This document shows, in pieces, positions 15,883-17,096 of a stretch of 17,096 nt of DNA (within the stretch, counting starts at the first letter, position 1; every line of letters starts with the position of its first letter). The stretch is taken from contig CALGEM010000065.1 in NCBI GenBank assembly GCA_937881505.1, positions 1 through 17,096 of the forward strand, read 5' to 3'. The DNA comes from an uncultured euryarchaeote (GTDB lineage Archaea; Thermoplasmatota; Poseidoniia; Poseidoniales; Poseidoniaceae). Under the pieces are notes generated by a model. It saw only the letters and a program-made list of their open reading frames with translations, made no database searches and had not been told where the DNA came from. The position numbers and the translations under genes were made by a program.

Positions 15883-17096
15883 TCAATTGGAATCAAATTC
15901 TTTTGCTTGCTTTGCCCATTCATCACGCTTGACGCGACCAGGGAAGAACTCGATGGCAACGTTGACTTCTTCTTCAATTTCAGAAGTCATGTTGGCCAAT
16001 TGACTGAACTTGTAGATGCCAAGTGCATTCAACTTTTCAGCAATGAACGGTCCAATACCCTTGATCTTCTGCAAATCGTCCGCTTCAGAAGCGCTTGCAA
16101 CACCAAGAACGCCGAAGTCAATACCTTCAGCTTTCTGAGCAATTCGCTCAAGTTCTTCGGCTTGTTTCAACGCCTTCTCATCGAGTTTGACATCTTCACC
16201 GAGCAAAATCTTGGCTTGAGCAACCCATTGGTCTCGCTTAACGCGACCAGGGAAGAACTCGATGGCTTCGTTGACTTGAGTCTCAAGTTTGGCCGTCATG
16301 TTCGCTAATTGCCGATACGTGGTAATGCCGAGTGCATTCAACTTCTCTTCAATGAACGGTCCAATGCCCTTGATGACTTGCAAGTCATCCTTGACCATAA
16401 CGACCGATGCAACCCCAAAGACACGTGTCACACCAGTGACGCCAGTCAAGACGTTTCCATCCTTACCCGTCCAAGAGATGAGTGTGCTTCCCTTCGAATC
16501 GGTGATTGCAGCAGATCCACTGTCGGCGAATTCTGAGGCATTTCCAACTTCGAGTGTCTTTGCACCCTTCTTGACTTCGGATTTCAATTCGGTTGAAGTT
16601 GCTTCTCCAATGACCTTGAAATCAATGGATTTGGCACGTTGCTTAACACGTTGAAGTTCCTCTTGCTTCTTGGCTTCCTTCGTAGCAGCAGGCTTCTTCT
16701 CAGCCTTCTTCTTTGCAGCAGCCTCAGCCTTTGCCTTTTCTTCCGCCTCCTTTGCAGCCTTGGCTTCAGCTTCAGCCTTCTTCTTGGCTTCTTCCTCTTC
16801 CTTGGCCTTCTTGGCAGCGGCAGCAGAAGCGGCCTTTTCTTCGGCCTTTGCCTTCTTTTCTGCTTCCTTAGCAGCCTTCTCTTCAGCAGCCTTCGCTTCG
16901 GCCTCAGCCTTGGCTTCCGCTTCTGCTTCTTCGGCTTCTTTCGCAGCCTTTTCTTCAGCAGCAGCGGCCTTCTTGGCAGCAGCCTCTTCCTTCTTCTTAG
17001 CAGCGGCTTCTTCCTTTTCCTTCTTGACAAGCGCAGCAGCAGCAGCCTTTTCCTCAGCCTTTGCCTTCTTTTCTGCTTCCTTAGCAGCCTTTTCTT
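15883..17096 (-). CDS. Ala/Lys/Glu-rich coiled-coil protein with two helix-hairpin-helix (H3TH-like) units, C-terminal part
   Basis: The frame is open from the right edge to TGA at 15885-15883, about 403 residues; the start lies outside the window. The first ~143 residues are almost only Ala, Lys and Glu, predicting a long helix or coiled coil. Two related units follow. Each has DDLQ-(V/K)IKGIGPFI-EKLNALGI, then QLANMT, then IEFFPGRVKRD-W. This matches the H3TH-like modules annotated as 'flap endonuclease-1-like 5' DNA nuclease' domains (COG3743 type). Those bind nucleic acid or protein, and no nuclease active site is visible here. A Gly/Val/Thr-rich segment sits ahead of the first hairpin. 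An in-frame TTG at 16587 lies inside the conserved domain and is not a credible start. The membrane-anchored giant gene lies 161 bp downstream on the same strand and shares the helix type. This may be the cytoplasmic tail of another giant surface protein, or a separate helical adaptor. Confidence 0.9.
   Translation of the reverse strand, partial: EKAAKEAEKKAKAEEKAAAAALVKKEKEEAAAKKKEEAAAKKAAAAEEKAAKEAEEAEAEAKAEAEAKAAEEKAAKEAEKKAKAEEKAASAAAAKKAKEEEEAKKKAEAEAKAAKEAEEKAKAEAAAKKKAEKKPAATKEAKKQEELQRVKQRAKSIDFKVIGEATSTELKSEVKKGAKTLEVGNASEFADSGSAAITDSKGSTLISWTGKDGNVLTGVTGVTRVFGVASVVMVKDDLQVIKGIGPFIEEKLNALGITTYRQLANMTAKLETQVNEAIEFFPGRVKRDQWVAQAKILLGEDVKLDEKALKQAEELERIAQKAEGIDFGVLGVASASEADDLQKIKGIGPFIAEKLNALGIYKFSQLANMTSEIEEEVNVAIEFFPGRVKRDEWAKQAKEFDSN
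15886..16134 (-). other. Helix-hairpin-helix (H3TH-like) unit 2, C-terminal
   Basis: Starts with KAEGIDFGVLGVAS, then DDLQKIKGIGPFIAEKLNAL (the GIGP hairpin), YKFSQLANMT, EVNVAIEFFPGRVKRDEW and ends AKQAKEFDSN-stop. This is a complete module of the family, and the protein ends four residues after it. Confidence 0.85.
16195..16413 (-). other. Helix-hairpin-helix (H3TH-like) unit 1
   Basis: Contains DDLQVIKGIGPFIEEKLNAL, TTYRQLANMT, VNEAIEFFPGRVKRDQW and VAQAKILLGED. It is nearly the same as unit 2, offset by 309 bp (103 codons): the 24-bp stretch beginning gcgaccaggg at 16242 recurs at 15933. A charged helical linker (KLDEKALKQAEELERIAQ) joins the two units. Confidence 0.85.
16418..16602 (-). 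other. Beta-type insertion ahead of HHH unit 1
   Basis: About 60 residues: KKGAKTLEVGNASEFADSG, SAAITDSKGSTLISWTGKDG, NVLTGVTGVTRVFG. They lie between an IDFKVIGEAT leader, which in unit 2 leads straight into the hairpin, and DDLQVIKG. The pattern 'alternating-V, F..SG, I.D..., .WTG, .L.GVT' resembles small beta modules common in phage tail and fibre proteins. The resemblance is from memory of the pattern, and the function here is unknown. Confidence 0.55.
16667..17096 (-). other. Ala/Lys/Glu-rich helical segment of the upstream gene
   Basis: About 143 residues of Ala, Lys and Glu with very few others, including KAAEEKAAKEAEKKAKAEEK, AAAKKKEEAAAKKA and AEAEAKAEAEAKAAEEK. It is the same composition as the helical tail of the downstream giant gene and shares short exact DNA stretches with it. 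It runs off the right edge, so its full length is unknown. One of its antisense-like frames gives an artificial Arg/Leu-rich protein, which I ignore. Confidence 0.88.

Noticed and set aside
16289..16654. Plus-strand frame of 121 codons opposite the HHH gene (also 15880-16308)
   Set aside because: The opposite strand has clear HHH motifs, a stop next to the last motif and family-like sequence; the plus frames show no recognisable features.
16584..17030. Minus-strand Arg/Lys/Leu-rich frame of 148 codons resembling a basic nucleoprotein
   Set aside because: Out-of-frame reading of the Ala/Lys/Glu helix. The true frame joins smoothly to the HHH domains.

Overview
The window is almost entirely minus-strand coding sequence. 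It holds two genes read right to left, and both run off the window. No RNA gene, insertion sequence or CRISPR array is visible. The layout suggests a planktonic marine archaeon, possibly of the Marine Group II / Poseidoniales type. This is an inference from the roughly 50% GC, a huge acidic and Thr/Ser-rich secreted protein, no clear Shine-Dalgarno site at the giant gene, a TATA-like element placed for a leaderless start, and an oligo-T terminator. No marker gene is present to prove the taxonomy.

Right end (15883-17096, minus): the 3' part of a gene encoding a long Ala/Lys/Glu-rich helical segment followed by two near-duplicate helix-hairpin-helix (H3TH-like) units. A small beta-rich segment interrupts the leader of the first unit. 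Its 5' end lies beyond the right edge.

Middle (15722-15882): a 161-bp AT-rich spacer with an oligo-T tract on the minus strand and a TATA-like box about 25 bp before the next start codon.

Rest (1-15721, minus): one uninterrupted reading frame of at least 5,240 codons, still open at the left edge. In order it encodes a signal peptide, about 51 tandem Ig-like repeats of the He_PIG type (about 89 residues each), a calcium-binding-type Asp/Gly repeat block, one more Ig-like unit, a second short Asp/Gly block, and a Trp-Trp-Cys-Cys plus poly-leucine membrane segment. After the membrane segment come a small beta-rich domain and an Ala/Glu/Lys coiled coil built from 11-residue repeats.

The picture is a giant surface filament anchored once in the membrane, with a helical tail inside the cell. 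The neighbouring gene has the same kind of helical segment and continues into helix-hairpin-helix modules. The two genes may therefore be tandem relatives with a common architecture, but the decisive parts of both lie outside the window.
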